The position numbers and the translations under genes were made by a program. From an uncultured Lachnobacterium sp. (GTDB lineage: Bacteria; Bacillota; Clostridia; Lachnospirales; Lachnospiraceae), in contig URSS01000032.1 of the NCBI GenBank assembly GCA_900550545.1, forward strand, positions 1 to 31,306: a DNA stretch of 31,306 nucleotides, read 5' to 3'. Position 1 is the stretch's first letter. Each line of letters begins with the position of its first letter. Under the pieces are notes generated by a model. That model had not been told where the DNA came from, ran no database searches, and saw only the letters and a list, made by a program, of their open reading frames with translations. This document shows, in pieces, positions 21,921-30,274 of the stretch.

Positions 21921-22010
21921 CGGAGAGCATGGGATTCGAACCCACGTTGCGTCTATTCGACGCAAACCGCATTTCGAGTGCGGCACCTTCGACCACTCGG
22001 ACAACTCTCC
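21921..22010 (-). tRNA. tRNA-Ser (anticodon CGA)
   Basis: The minus strand gives a 90-nt class II tRNA: acceptor GGAGAGT pairing with GCTCTCC, D-arm, anticodon loop CTCGAAA with anticodon CGA (reads UCG), a long variable arm (GCGTC/GACGC) and the T-arm GGGTTCGAATCCC. The discriminator is G, as in bacterial serine tRNAs. The CCA end is not encoded. Confidence 0.95.
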
Positions 22011-22013
22011 ATT

Positions 22014-22045
22014 CTTCGCATCGCGAAGCGATTATGCATGCGAAG
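22014..22045. repeat. Third copy of the ATCGC-GAA-GCGAT hairpin, in the tRNA-Ser leader
   Basis: CTTCGCAT (22014-22021) pairs with ATGCGAAG (22038-22045) around the same inner hairpin ATCGC-GAA-GCGAT (22020-22032) seen in the module after cysK, with a further changed but still paired outer stem. It lies 3 nt upstream of the mature tRNA 5' end, inside the predicted transcript. Confidence 0.7.
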
Positions 22046-22054
22046 TGCTCCTTT

Positions 22055-22082
22055 ATTATACCAAATCCACTGCATTTTTCAA
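22055..22082 (-). promoter_or_regulatory. Promoter of tRNA-Ser
   Basis: On the minus strand TTGAAA (22082-22077), a 16-bp spacer and TATAAT (22060-22055). Transcription would start near 22048 and include the hairpin at 22014-22045 in the 5' leader. Confidence 0.7.
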
Positions 22083-22092
22083 GGCACTTGTC

Positions 22093-22121
22093 TTGTTATC
22101 CCTAAAAAATTACGTTATAAT
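22093..22121 (+). promoter_or_regulatory. Promoter of pfk
   Basis: TTGTTA (22093-22098), a 17-bp spacer and a perfect TATAAT (22116-22121). Back to back with the tRNA promoter. Confidence 0.72.
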
Positions 22122-22172
22122 AAAAAAGGTTTTTGGAGATAATTAATGAGACAATATATGGAGGAAAAGTGC

Positions 22173-23246
22173 ATGATGAGAATTGGAATGTTGACAAGTG
22201 GTGGCGATTGTCAGGCATTGAATGCTGCGATGAGAGGTGTCGTAAAGGGACTTTCGGCAAATGTTTCAGAATTAGAGATATACGGATTTGAAAACGGATA
22301 TAAGGGTCTGATCTATGGTGATTACAGACATCTGACATCTGCAGATTTCTCCGGAATTTTAACAAAAGGTGGAACGATTCTTGGATCTTCCCGCCAGCCG
22401 TTCAAGCTGATGCGTGTGCCGGACGAAAACGGTCTTGATAAAGTGGAGGCCATGAAGCAGACCTACCACAAGCTGAATCTCGACTGTCTGGTTATTCTTG
22501 GTGGAAACGGAACACAGAAGACAGCCAACCTTCTTCGTGAAGAAGGATTGAATGTAATTCATCTTCCAAAGACAATTGACAATGATATATATGGAACGGA
22601 TGTGACATTTGGTTTCCAGAGTGCCATTAATATAGCAACCGAAGCAATTGACTGTATCCACACAACTGCAGCATCACATAATCGTGTATTTATTGTAGAA
22701 GTAATGGGACACAAAGTAGGATGGCTTACGTTGTATGCAGGTATTGCAGGCGGCGCAGATATCATTTTACTTCCGGAGATTCCATACGATATTAACAAAA
22801 TTGTAGAAGCAATCCAGAAGAGAAGCAAGGATGGCAAAGGCTTTACGATTCTTGCAGTTGCAGAGGGAGCAATCTCCAAAGAAGATGCAGCATTAAGCAA
22901 GAAGGAATATAAGGCAAAACTTGCCAACAGCAAATACCCGTCTGTATCCTACGAAGTGGCAGACAAAATCAAAGAAGTGTGTGGTACCGAGGTACGTGTT
23001 GCAGTGCCGGGACATACACAGAGAGGTGGCAGCCCATGTCCGTATGACCGTGTACTTTGTACTCGTTTGGGTTCTGCTGCCGCAAAAGCAATCATGGATG
23101 AAGATTATGGCTGCATGATTGCCATGATCAACAACAAGACGAAACGGGTTCCGTTAGGAGATGTGGCCGGAAAGCTGAAAATGGTAGATCCGGACAGCCA
23201 GATGATCAAAGAAGCAAAGAGAATTGGAATCAGTTTCGGTGACTAG
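22173..23246 (+). CDS. pfk: 6-phosphofructokinase, group III-like (ATP or PPi donor unclear)
   Basis: This 357-residue enzyme phosphorylates fructose 6-phosphate to the 1,6-bisphosphate. The N-terminal phosphate loop is LTSGGDCQALNAAMRG (7-22). The donor-site motif is GGNGT (110-114) where most enzymes have GGDGS, so the metal-linked Asp is Asn112. The catalytic block is PKTIDNDIYGTD (132-143). Gly113 is the ATP-type residue, while Lys133 in PKTIDND is the residue usual in PPi-dependent enzymes; this mix occurs in group III phosphofructokinases. EVMGHKVGWL and the C-terminal PGHTQRGGSPCPYDR are intact. The ATG at 22173 has GGAGG 8 nt upstream. dnaX follows after 13 bp. Confidence 0.88.
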   Translation: MMRIGMLTSGGDCQALNAAMRGVVKGLSANVSELEIYGFENGYKGLIYGDYRHLTSADFSGILTKGGTILGSSRQPFKLMRVPDENGLDKVEAMKQTYHKLNLDCLVILGGNGTQKTANLLREEGLNVIHLPKTIDNDIYGTDVTFGFQSAINIATEAIDCIHTTAASHNRVFIVEVMGHKVGWLTLYAGIAGGADIILLPEIPYDINKIVEAIQKRSKDGKGFTILAVAEGAISKEDAALSKKEYKAKLANSKYPSVSYEVADKIKEVCGTEVRVAVPGHTQRGGSPCPYDRVLCTRLGSAAAKAIMDEDYGCMIAMINNKTKRVPLGDVAGKLKMVDPDSQMIKEAKRIGISFGD

Positions 23247-23259
23247 GAGGTTATAGAAC

Positions 23260-24828
23260 ATGTCTTATACGGCGTTATACCGTAAGTTCCGTCCGCAGGA
23301 ATTTGAAGATGTCAAGGGACAGGAACATATTGTGACAACACTGAAAAACCAGATCAAAGCCGATCGAATAGGACATGCATATCTGTTTTGCGGAACGAGA
23401 GGAACAGGAAAAACCACAGTAGCCAAGATTTTTGCAAAAGCCGTCAATTGTGAACATCCGGTAGATGGAAGTCCTTGTGGCGAATGCCCCACTTGCAGGG
23501 GCATTGCTGCCGGGACTTCTATGAATGTAATTGAGATTGATGCGGCCTCCAACAATGGTGTAGACAACATACGTCAGATCCGGGAAGAAGTTGCTTATCG
23601 CCCGACCGAAGGCAAATACAAAGTCTATATCATCGATGAGGTACATATGCTTTCAGCAGGAGCGTTCAACGCATTGTTGAAAACACTCGAAGAACCGCCG
23701 GCATATGTCATATTTATATTGGCAACGACGGAAGCGCATAAGATACCGATTACGATTTTATCCCGATGCCAGCGATATGATTTTCATCGGATTTCCATAG
23801 ATACGATTACAGACCGACTCGCAGAACTTATGCAGGAGGAGAAGGTAGAGGTAGAGGATCGCGCGTTGCGGTATGTGGCAAAAGCCGGAGATGGATCGAT
23901 GCGAGATGCACTCAGCCTTCTGGATCAGTGTATCGCATTCCATTTAGGCGAGAAACTCACATATGAGAACGTTTTGGAAGTACTTGGCGCGGTGGATACG
24001 GAGATTTTTTCGAAGCTGCTTCGTCAGATTCTGAATCAGGATGTGGTGGCGGCCATTCAGACGGTTAATGAGCTGGTAGATGAAGGCCGGGAACTTGGAC
24101 AGCTCGTCAATGATTTTACCTGGTATATGCGCAATCTCCTTTTGATGCAAAGCTCCGATGAGATGGAAGAAGTGCTGGATATGTCCGCAGACAATCTGGC
24201 AGCACTCAAAGAAGAGGCACAGATGGTAAGTCCGGAGGTATTGGTTCGGTATATCCGCATTTTTTCCGAGTTGAGCAATCAGATCAAATTTGCAGCACAG
24301 AAACGTATCCTATTGGAAGTGGCCATTATCAAACTCTGTCGTCCGCAGATGGAACGGGATTATTCCTCTTTGCTGGAACGAATGGATGAACTGGAGAAAA
24401 AGCTGGAAAATGGCGTGGTGACTGTTCCAGCTGCGTCCGCATCTGTTCCGGAGACGAGAACGAAAGCACCGGTAGAAAAGCCAGTTTTACCGAAAGCAAT
24501 CCCGGATGATGTGCAGCAGATTATCAAAAACTGGAAAGCAATGTTGTCGGAAGCCGGTGGAATTACAAGGCAGTATTTAAATAAAGCCGTTCCGAGTCTC
24601 GGAGCAGCTGGAGAATTGATGCTCGTATTTGATGATGCGAATGCATACAGTTATCTCAACGAAGACAAAGCGGGATGCATGACACATTTTAAGCAGATTA
24701 TCAGTGAGCGGATCGGAAAAGAAGTAGAAGTGACTCTGCGTATGAATGAAAGCGGGCGAAGTGCGGCGGACACGGTTCCGGATCTTCGACTAGCGATTAA
24801 TTTTGATATTGAGGAAGAGAACTTCTAA
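23260..24828 (+). CDS. dnaX: DNA polymerase III subunit gamma/tau
   Basis: This 522-residue clamp-loader ATPase has the AAA+ Walker A GTRGTGKT (45-52), the zinc cysteines Cys64, Cys73, Cys76 and Cys79, Walker B DEVH (126-129) and sensor 1 LATTE near 154-158. Domain III follows, then a Pro/Val/Ala-rich linker (about 385-410) and a C-terminal tau-specific region. It is shorter than E. coli tau, as is usual in Clostridia. I see no obvious slippery A-run with a hairpin to suggest a frameshifted gamma form. AGGAGG lies upstream. The order dnaX-ebfC-recR that follows is widely conserved. Confidence 0.95.
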   Translation: MSYTALYRKFRPQEFEDVKGQEHIVTTLKNQIKADRIGHAYLFCGTRGTGKTTVAKIFAKAVNCEHPVDGSPCGECPTCRGIAAGTSMNVIEIDAASNNGVDNIRQIREEVAYRPTEGKYKVYIIDEVHMLSAGAFNALLKTLEEPPAYVIFILATTEAHKIPITILSRCQRYDFHRISIDTITDRLAELMQEEKVEVEDRALRYVAKAGDGSMRDALSLLDQCIAFHLGEKLTYENVLEVLGAVDTEIFSKLLRQILNQDVVAAIQTVNELVDEGRELGQLVNDFTWYMRNLLLMQSSDEMEEVLDMSADNLAALKEEAQMVSPEVLVRYIRIFSELSNQIKFAAQKRILLEVAIIKLCRPQMERDYSSLLERMDELEKKLENGVVTVPAASASVPETRTKAPVEKPVLPKAIPDDVQQIIKNWKAMLSEAGGITRQYLNKAVPSLGAAGELMLVFDDANAYSYLNEDKAGCMTHFKQIISERIGKEVEVTLRMNESGRSAADTVPDLRLAINFDIEEENF

Positions 24829-24874
24829 TGGTAAGATAGTAAATATATAAAATATAGTAGGAGGATACCCCACG

Positions 24875-25219
24875 ATGGCAAAAAGAGGTGGATTCCCAGG
24901 TGGTATGCCTGGAAATATGAATAATATCATGAAGCAGGCGCAAAAAATGCAAAAGCAGATGGAAGAAGCGCAGAAAGCTTTAGAGGAGCAGGAGATTACA
25001 GCAAAAGCAGGCGGTGGAGCTGTAGAGGTGACTGTATCCGGAAAGCATGAAGTAACAAAAGTAAAACTTTCAGAGGAAGTTGTTGATCCGGATGATATCG
25101 AGATGTTAGAGGATCTTATTATGGCAGCAACCAACGAGGCGATGCGTCAGGTTGATGAAGCAACACAGAAATCAATGTCACAGATCACAGGTGGCTTAGG
25201 TGGAGGATTCCCATTCTAA
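24875..25219 (+). CDS. ebfC: Nucleoid-associated protein YbaB/EbfC family
   Basis: This 114-residue DNA-binding protein has a Gly/Met-rich N-terminus (RGGFPGGMPGNMNNIMKQAQKM), a long first helix (QKMQKQMEEAQKALEEQEITA) and the family core VTVSGKHEVTKVKLSEEVVDPDDIEMLEDLI. It ends in a Gly/Phe tail (GGLGGGFPF). YbaB/EbfC dimers bind DNA like tweezers. The position between dnaX and recR is the usual one. AGGAGG precedes the ATG; recR starts one base after the stop codon. Confidence 0.93.
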   Translation: MAKRGGFPGGMPGNMNNIMKQAQKMQKQMEEAQKALEEQEITAKAGGGAVEVTVSGKHEVTKVKLSEEVVDPDDIEMLEDLIMAATNEAMRQVDEATQKSMSQITGGLGGGFPF

Positions 25220-25220
25220 T

Positions 25221-25817
25221 ATGGAATATTACAGTAATGAAATCGCCAAACTGATTGAAGAACTGTCTGCACTTCCGGGTATCGGGGCGAAGTCGGCGCA
25301 GAGACTCGCTTTTTACATCCTGAATATGCCGGAGGACAATGTGAAGGCACTTTCTTCTGCAATCATATCCGCAAAACAGAATGTGAAATACTGCAAATGC
25401 TGTTTTAACTTGACAGACCAGGAAATTTGTCCTATATGTAGTGATGAAGCAAGAGACCATAAAACTATTATGGTGGTAGAAAATACAAGGGATCTTGTGG
25501 CATATGAGAAGACAGGAAAATACGAAGGTGTTTACCATGTTCTTCATGGTGCTATTTCACCGATGCTTGGAATCGGTCCACATGACATCAAACTCAAGGA
25601 ACTTATGGTACGACTGGAGAAAGATGTCAATGAAGTGATTATTGCTACAAATTCGAGTCTTGAGGGAGAAACCACGGCGATGTACATCAGCAAACTGATC
25701 AAGCCGACAGGAATTAAAGTGACGCGAATCGCAAGCGGAGTGCCGGTTGGCGGCGATTTGGAATACATTGATGAAGTTACTCTTCTTCGCGCATTACAGG
25801 GGAGAACGGAATTATAA
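25221..25817 (+). CDS. recR: Recombination mediator RecR
   Basis: This 198-residue protein helps load RecA at gaps together with RecO (and RecF). The N-terminal helix-hairpin-helix is LSALPGIGAKSAQRLAFYIL (15-34). The zinc finger has Cys58, Cys61, Cys70 and Cys73, and the Toprim domain begins at MVVEN (84-88). The C-terminal segment with ASGVPVGGDLEYIDEVTL is the family's Walker B-like end. Length is canonical. The ATG at 25221 is chosen; an upstream GTG inside ebfC would add eight non-family residues. Confidence 0.95.
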   Translation: MEYYSNEIAKLIEELSALPGIGAKSAQRLAFYILNMPEDNVKALSSAIISAKQNVKYCKCCFNLTDQEICPICSDEARDHKTIMVVENTRDLVAYEKTGKYEGVYHVLHGAISPMLGIGPHDIKLKELMVRLEKDVNEVIIATNSSLEGETTAMYISKLIKPTGIKVTRIASGVPVGGDLEYIDEVTLLRALQGRTEL

Positions 25818-25832
25818 AGAAAAGGAGACACT

Positions 25833-26669
25833 ATGAACAATTTAGAATTGGAAAAAATCGCGAATGAAATTCGCAAAAGCATTGTAACCGCAGTGCACAG
25901 TGCGAAATCCGGACATCCGGGTGGATCATTATCTGCAGCAGATATTTTTACGTATCTGTATTTTGAAGAGATGAATGTAGATCCAAAGAATCCGAAAGAT
26001 GCAAACCGTGACCGTTTTGTGTTATCCAAGGGACATGTTGCACCGGGACTGTATTCGACTCTGGCAGAGAAAGGGTATTTTCCAAAAGAGGATCTTGTGA
26101 CACTTCGTCATACAGGCTCTTATTTACAGGGACATCCGGATATGAAACACATTCCGGGTATTGACATGTCAAGTGGATCATTAGGTCAGGGTGTATCAGC
26201 AGCCGTTGGTATGGCAGCAGCTGGCAAATTTGACAACAAGGATTATCGTGTATATACACTTACCGGAGACGGTGAAATTCAGGAAGGACAGATTTGGGAG
26301 GCTGCTATGTGGGCAGGACACCGCAAGCTGGACAACTTGGTTGTTATTGTCGACAACAATAATTTGCAGATTGATGGAGAAATCGACAAAGTATGTTCTC
26401 CATATCCAATTGACAAGAAATTTGAAGCATTTAATTTCCATACCATCGTAATTGATGGAAATAATTTTGATGAAATCCGTGCAGCATTCAAAGAGGCGCG
26501 TGAGACAAAGGGTCAGCCGACAGCCATTATTGCAAAGACCGTAAAAGGAAAAGGAGTTTCCTTCATGGAGAATCAGGCAGGATGGCACGGAAAAGCTCCG
26601 AATGATGAAGAATACAAGATTGCAATGGAAGATCTTGAGAAGGCAGGTGAAGCATTATGTCAGAAGTAA
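25833..26669 (+). CDS. Transketolase, N-terminal subunit
   Basis: The 278-residue thiamine-diphosphate-binding half of a split transketolase, which moves two-carbon units between pentose and other sugar phosphates. The ThDP/Mg motif is visible as TGDGEIQEGQIWEA through VDNNNLQIDG. KSGHPGGSLSAADIF at the N-terminus and SKGHVAPGLYSTLA bind the cofactor diphosphate and substrate. AAGGAG precedes the ATG, 15 bp after recR. The last 13 bp overlap the C-terminal subunit gene, so both halves are made together. Confidence 0.92.
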   Translation: MNNLELEKIANEIRKSIVTAVHSAKSGHPGGSLSAADIFTYLYFEEMNVDPKNPKDANRDRFVLSKGHVAPGLYSTLAEKGYFPKEDLVTLRHTGSYLQGHPDMKHIPGIDMSSGSLGQGVSAAVGMAAAGKFDNKDYRVYTLTGDGEIQEGQIWEAAMWAGHRKLDNLVVIVDNNNLQIDGEIDKVCSPYPIDKKFEAFNFHTIVIDGNNFDEIRAAFKEARETKGQPTAIIAKTVKGKGVSFMENQAGWHGKAPNDEEYKIAMEDLEKAGEALCQK

Positions 26670-27598
26670 AGAAAATCGCAACACGTGACAGTTATGGTAA
26701 CGCATTGGTAGAACTTGGTAAGGAACATGAAGATCTGATTGTATTGGATGCTGACCTTGCCGGTGCTACAAAAACCTGCATTTTCCAGAAAGAATTTCCA
26801 GAGCGTCATTGGGACTGTGGTATTGCAGAGTGTAATATGACAGGTATTGCAGCAGGATTATCTACCTGTGGCAAAGTACCGTTCATCAGTTCATTTGCAA
26901 TGTTTGCAGCAGGACGTAACTTCGAACAGGTGCGTAACTCTATCGGTTATCCACATTTAAATGTAAAAATCGGCGCAACACATGCCGGCATTTCTGTAGG
27001 AGAAGATGGTGCAACACATCAGTGCCTGGAGGACCTTGCATTAATGCGTGAGATTCCTGGAATGGTCGTGATCAATCCATCCGATGATGTAGAGGCAAAG
27101 GCCGCAGTAAAGGCTGCATATGAGCATGTGGGACCGGTATATCTGAGATTTGGACGTCTTGCAGTTCCTGTTATTAACGATGCACCAGATTACAAATTTG
27201 AAATTGGAAAAGGAATCACATTAAAAGAGGGAACCGACGTAACGATTTTTGCAACCGGACTGGAAGTGTCTGAGTCATTAGAGGCTGCAAAGATGCTCGA
27301 AGCAGATGGAATTTCCGCAGAAGTAATCAACATCCACACAATCAAACCGTTGGATGAGGAACTTGTGGTTGCATCCGCAACAAAGACCGGAAAAGTCGTA
27401 ACCGTAGAGGAGCATTCCGTAATCGGTGGACTTGGTAGCGCAGTGGCAGAAGTATTATGTGAGAAAGCTCCAACAAAGATGCTTCGCATCGGCGTAAATG
27501 ATAAGTTTGGAGAGTCAGGACCGGCGGTAGAATTGATTCATAAGTACGAACTTGATGCAGAGGGAATTTACAAGAAAGTAAAAACATTCTGCAAATAA
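26657..27598 (+). CDS. Transketolase, C-terminal subunit
   Basis: This 313-residue partner supplies the pyrimidine-binding and C-terminal domains of the split transketolase. The catalytic Glu is in DCGIAECNMTGIAAGLS; SVGEDGATHQCLEDLALMREIPGMVV and the C-terminal VVTVEEHSVIGGLGSAV are family blocks. Some split enzymes of this type are annotated as DXP-synthase-like, but the N-terminal partner and motifs fit transketolase. It closes the possible pfk-to-transketolase operon; a GAAA-tetraloop terminator follows. Confidence 0.92.
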   Translation: MSEVKKIATRDSYGNALVELGKEHEDLIVLDADLAGATKTCIFQKEFPERHWDCGIAECNMTGIAAGLSTCGKVPFISSFAMFAAGRNFEQVRNSIGYPHLNVKIGATHAGISVGEDGATHQCLEDLALMREIPGMVVINPSDDVEAKAAVKAAYEHVGPVYLRFGRLAVPVINDAPDYKFEIGKGITLKEGTDVTIFATGLEVSESLEAAKMLEADGISAEVINIHTIKPLDEELVVASATKTGKVVTVEEHSVIGGLGSAVAEVLCEKAPTKMLRIGVNDKFGESGPAVELIHKYELDAEGIYKKVKTFCK

Positions 27599-27624
27599 AA
27601 CGAATAAAGAATAAAGAAGAGTTG

Positions 27625-27652
27625 AGGCACATGCGAAAGCATGTGCCTTTTC
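27625..27652 (+). terminator. Intrinsic terminator with GAAA tetraloop
   Basis: AGGCACATGC (27625-27634) and GCATGTGCCT (27639-27648) pair perfectly around GAAA, followed by TTTC. Confidence 0.88.
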
Positions 27653-27776
27653 TGTCGAATCGCGTCATACGATTCTTCCTGTAGCTTCCATTTTTTTGCA
27701 AAATACGCTCCTGTATGTGTGGTAGCATAGAGACAGCTTGGAAACAAAAACGCAGAGATGGACAAGGAGACAGGAT

Positions 27777-28994
27777 ATGATCGATATCGAAAACGCAAAA
27801 GAACGCGATTTAAAAAACATCCGTCAAATCGGAAATCCAACAGAAGATGATAAAATTTACATAGAAAATGCTGCTTATGCCAGAATTCACGAAGAAGATT
27901 ACGCACAGAAGCGAGCATTTATATTTATGGGACATACAGAATGTAATCAGGGAAAATATGCGACATTTATTGAGGCTGCAATCCCTGTGAGGGATCTGGA
28001 ATTTTCACAAAATATTCCGAAATGGGACAATCATGCGTGGAGTGATATATTTCGGGAAATAAAACGTTCGTATGAAAATTCCATTATCGTAGGATGGGCA
28101 ATGGATATCAAAGGATTTTCCCCATGTATGACGACAGAATTGGAACATGTGCACAGAGAACAATTTGGTGGGGCACATCAGGTGCTTTTTCTGATGGACA
28201 GCGTGGAAGGCGATGAATATTTTTATATAAATAAAGGAAACCGTCTGCAACAAAAGGAAGGGTTTTACATTTACTATTCGAGAGAGGTGCACAAAATGCG
28301 AACCGCAGATGTGACAGTGGAATTTCCCGGGATTTCACGTGCCAAGGAAGTTATGCAGCCAAAGGCCAGCGTAAAAGCACATTATCGGGAAAGTATGCAG
28401 GAGAACAACAACACAGGAAACCGTAAAGCGAGTTCATATGCAATGACAGCAGCAATATTACTATTATTAGGGATTGTTGGTGCAGGAATCTGGCGGGATC
28501 GAATCAAATTGTCCGGGCTAGAACAGGTCATTGAGACGATGAGCCATCAGATTAATACGAAACACAATGATCCGGAAGTGCTGATAGGAACCCAGTGGAG
28601 TGAAGAAACACAAAACAGTCAGGATTCTCAGAATGCAACGAAGGAGACGTATACCGAAGCACTGGATTTGATTCCAATCGAAAATCTTCCTATGGGAGAT
28701 GTGAAAAAAGAAGATTCCAAGAGTACGGAAAATACACAAAAATCCGATACGATTGATTCGGAAAAAAAAGAAAAGTCGGAAGAACAAAAACAGCTAAAAG
28801 AAAAAAAGAAAACAGAAAAAACAACCCAAACAAATGCTGAGCCAAAATATTATGTGGTGCAGGAGGGAGATACGCTGACTGCAATTTGTCAGAAACAATA
28901 CGGTTCTACCAAAAAGCTTGCAGATCTGGCAGCAGTAAACGATATGGAGAATTCAGATGAAATTCGTGTGGGACAGAAATTGCTACTTCCTTAA
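27777..28994 (+). CDS. Degenerate MPN/JAB-like domain protein with one membrane helix and LysM
   Basis: The 405-residue protein has three parts. Residues 1-200 resemble an MPN/JAB1 fold: a beta-rich start (AFIFMGHTECNQGKYATFIE), then VGWAMDIKGFSP (105-116) where active JAMM proteases have GWxHSHPGFG, then VLFLMDS and YFYI strands. By alignment the metal ligands are lost: Met109 and Ile111 replace His/His and Leu122 replaces Asp. Residues 220-238 are a membrane helix (AMTAAILLLLGIVGAGIW). A long Ser/Thr/Glu/Lys linker leads to a C-terminal LysM peptidoglycan-binding module (YYVVQEGDTLTAICQKQYGS to GQKLLLP, about 358-405). So the N-terminus should be cytosolic and LysM outside. The ATG at 27777 has AAGGAG 7 nt upstream. 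The MPN assignment is inference. Confidence 0.72.
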   Translation: MIDIENAKERDLKNIRQIGNPTEDDKIYIENAAYARIHEEDYAQKRAFIFMGHTECNQGKYATFIEAAIPVRDLEFSQNIPKWDNHAWSDIFREIKRSYENSIIVGWAMDIKGFSPCMTTELEHVHREQFGGAHQVLFLMDSVEGDEYFYINKGNRLQQKEGFYIYYSREVHKMRTADVTVEFPGISRAKEVMQPKASVKAHYRESMQENNNTGNRKASSYAMTAAILLLLGIVGAGIWRDRIKLSGLEQVIETMSHQINTKHNDPEVLIGTQWSEETQNSQDSQNATKETYTEALDLIPIENLPMGDVKKEDSKSTENTQKSDTIDSEKKEKSEEQKQLKEKKKTEKTTQTNAEPKYYVVQEGDTLTAICQKQYGSTKKLADLAAVNDMENSDEIRVGQKLLLP

Positions 28995-29071
28995 TGGAGG
29001 AACGAATGTTATAATTGCACAAGAAGAAACAGGCCTTTATTTGTTTCGCAGAGTACAAGGAGAGAATATCC

Positions 29072-30274
29072 ATGGCAAGCAAAATGGATTTTAAAACAGT
29101 CCAGATAGAAACAGACAATGAGAATTTGGAAGAAATTGAAGAAAAAGTAAGGCGTCACAGACGGCGCATTATAAGAAGAATTGTAATAGTAGTACTTGTG
29201 ATAGTTACAATTATTGTATCCTTTCAGTTGTGGAGTGCGTTACGCAGCTATTCCGGTTATGAAGTGCGCAATAAAACCGAGCGGCAGGATAGTGTGGCGG
29301 CTAAATATGTGACATTCCTTGGAAAACTCATAGAATATAATAACGATGGAATTGTATACAAAGACGAAGATGATGAACTGATCTGGAACCAGTCGTTTGA
29401 GATGAGCGCACCGATGGTTTCCATATGCGAGGGATATCTTGCAGTGTATGATCGCGGGGGAACGATAATCTATATTATGGCATCGGATGGCCTGACCAAA
29501 AAAATCGAGACATCCACACCAATCAGTACCGTATGTGTTGCTAATCAGGGAACCGTTGCTGTATTAATGAAAGAAGATAATGTATCTACAGTCCAGATGT
29601 ATGACCGCAAAGGAAAAGAACTTACCAACGGGAAATTTTATGAAGAAAAAGGAAGCTTTCCGGTAGATATTGCATTGTCAAATGATGCACAGAAACTTGC
29701 GGTAGATATGCTGGATGTCACAGAGGGAAGTGTGTGTTCAACGGTCAGCTTTTATAATTTTGGTTCCGTAGGACAAAATGAGATTGATAATAATGTGGGA
29801 ACCTATACATATGATAACACATTAATATCAGAAATTTCTTATGTCGCATCCAATCGAATGATTGCAATTGAGGACAGCGGATATATTGTGTTTGAGGGGA
29901 CACAAAAACCTGCACCAAAGCGCGAGGTAAAGTTTGAAACAGAAGTACAGAGCGTATTTTATAACAACAAATATGTAGGAACAGTATACAGCAGCCCGAA
30001 GAAAGAGGGAGGCTGGAACATAAAAGTATACGATATGGCAGGAAAGACTGCCATGGAAAATGAGAGTACCATAGCATACGACAAAATAGAATTTTTGGAT
30101 AATAACGAAATCTGTATACGCAATGCACATGATTGCGAGCTGTATACGATACATGGCATTCGTAAATTCTCATATACATTTGATAAGGACATATATAAAA
30201 TTTTGTCAGGTAGTGACAGCCAGAGCTATACCTTTGTACTCAGCGGAGAAAGAGATGAGGTACACTTACGATGA
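29072..30274 (+). CDS. DUF5711 family membrane-anchored protein
   Basis: The 400-residue protein has a charged N-terminus (NLEEIEEKVRRHRRRIIRR) and a single membrane helix at about residues 36-54. A large extracytoplasmic domain follows, made of repeated short beta-strand blades (WNQSFEMSAPMVSICEGYLAVYDRGG and similar repeats), as in beta-propellers. This matches the DUF5711 family of Firmicutes, whose function is unknown. The ATG at 29072 has AAGGAGAG upstream; an in-frame TTG 19 codons earlier is less likely. The stop overlaps the start of the cvpA-like gene (ATGA), so they are translationally coupled. Confidence 0.75.
   Translation: MASKMDFKTVQIETDNENLEEIEEKVRRHRRRIIRRIVIVVLVIVTIIVSFQLWSALRSYSGYEVRNKTERQDSVAAKYVTFLGKLIEYNNDGIVYKDEDDELIWNQSFEMSAPMVSICEGYLAVYDRGGTIIYIMASDGLTKKIETSTPISTVCVANQGTVAVLMKEDNVSTVQMYDRKGKELTNGKFYEEKGSFPVDIALSNDAQKLAVDMLDVTEGSVCSTVSFYNFGSVGQNEIDNNVGTYTYDNTLISEISYVASNRMIAIEDSGYIVFEGTQKPAPKREVKFETEVQSVFYNNKYVGTVYSSPKKEGGWNIKVYDMAGKTAMENESTIAYDKIEFLDNNEICIRNAHDCELYTIHGIRKFSYTFDKDIYKILSGSDSQSYTFVLSGERDEVHLR

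Noticed and set aside
25833..27598. Frameshifted transketolase
   Set aside because: The two halves overlap by 13 bp, and the second has its own start at a domain boundary. Split transketolases are common in Clostridia.
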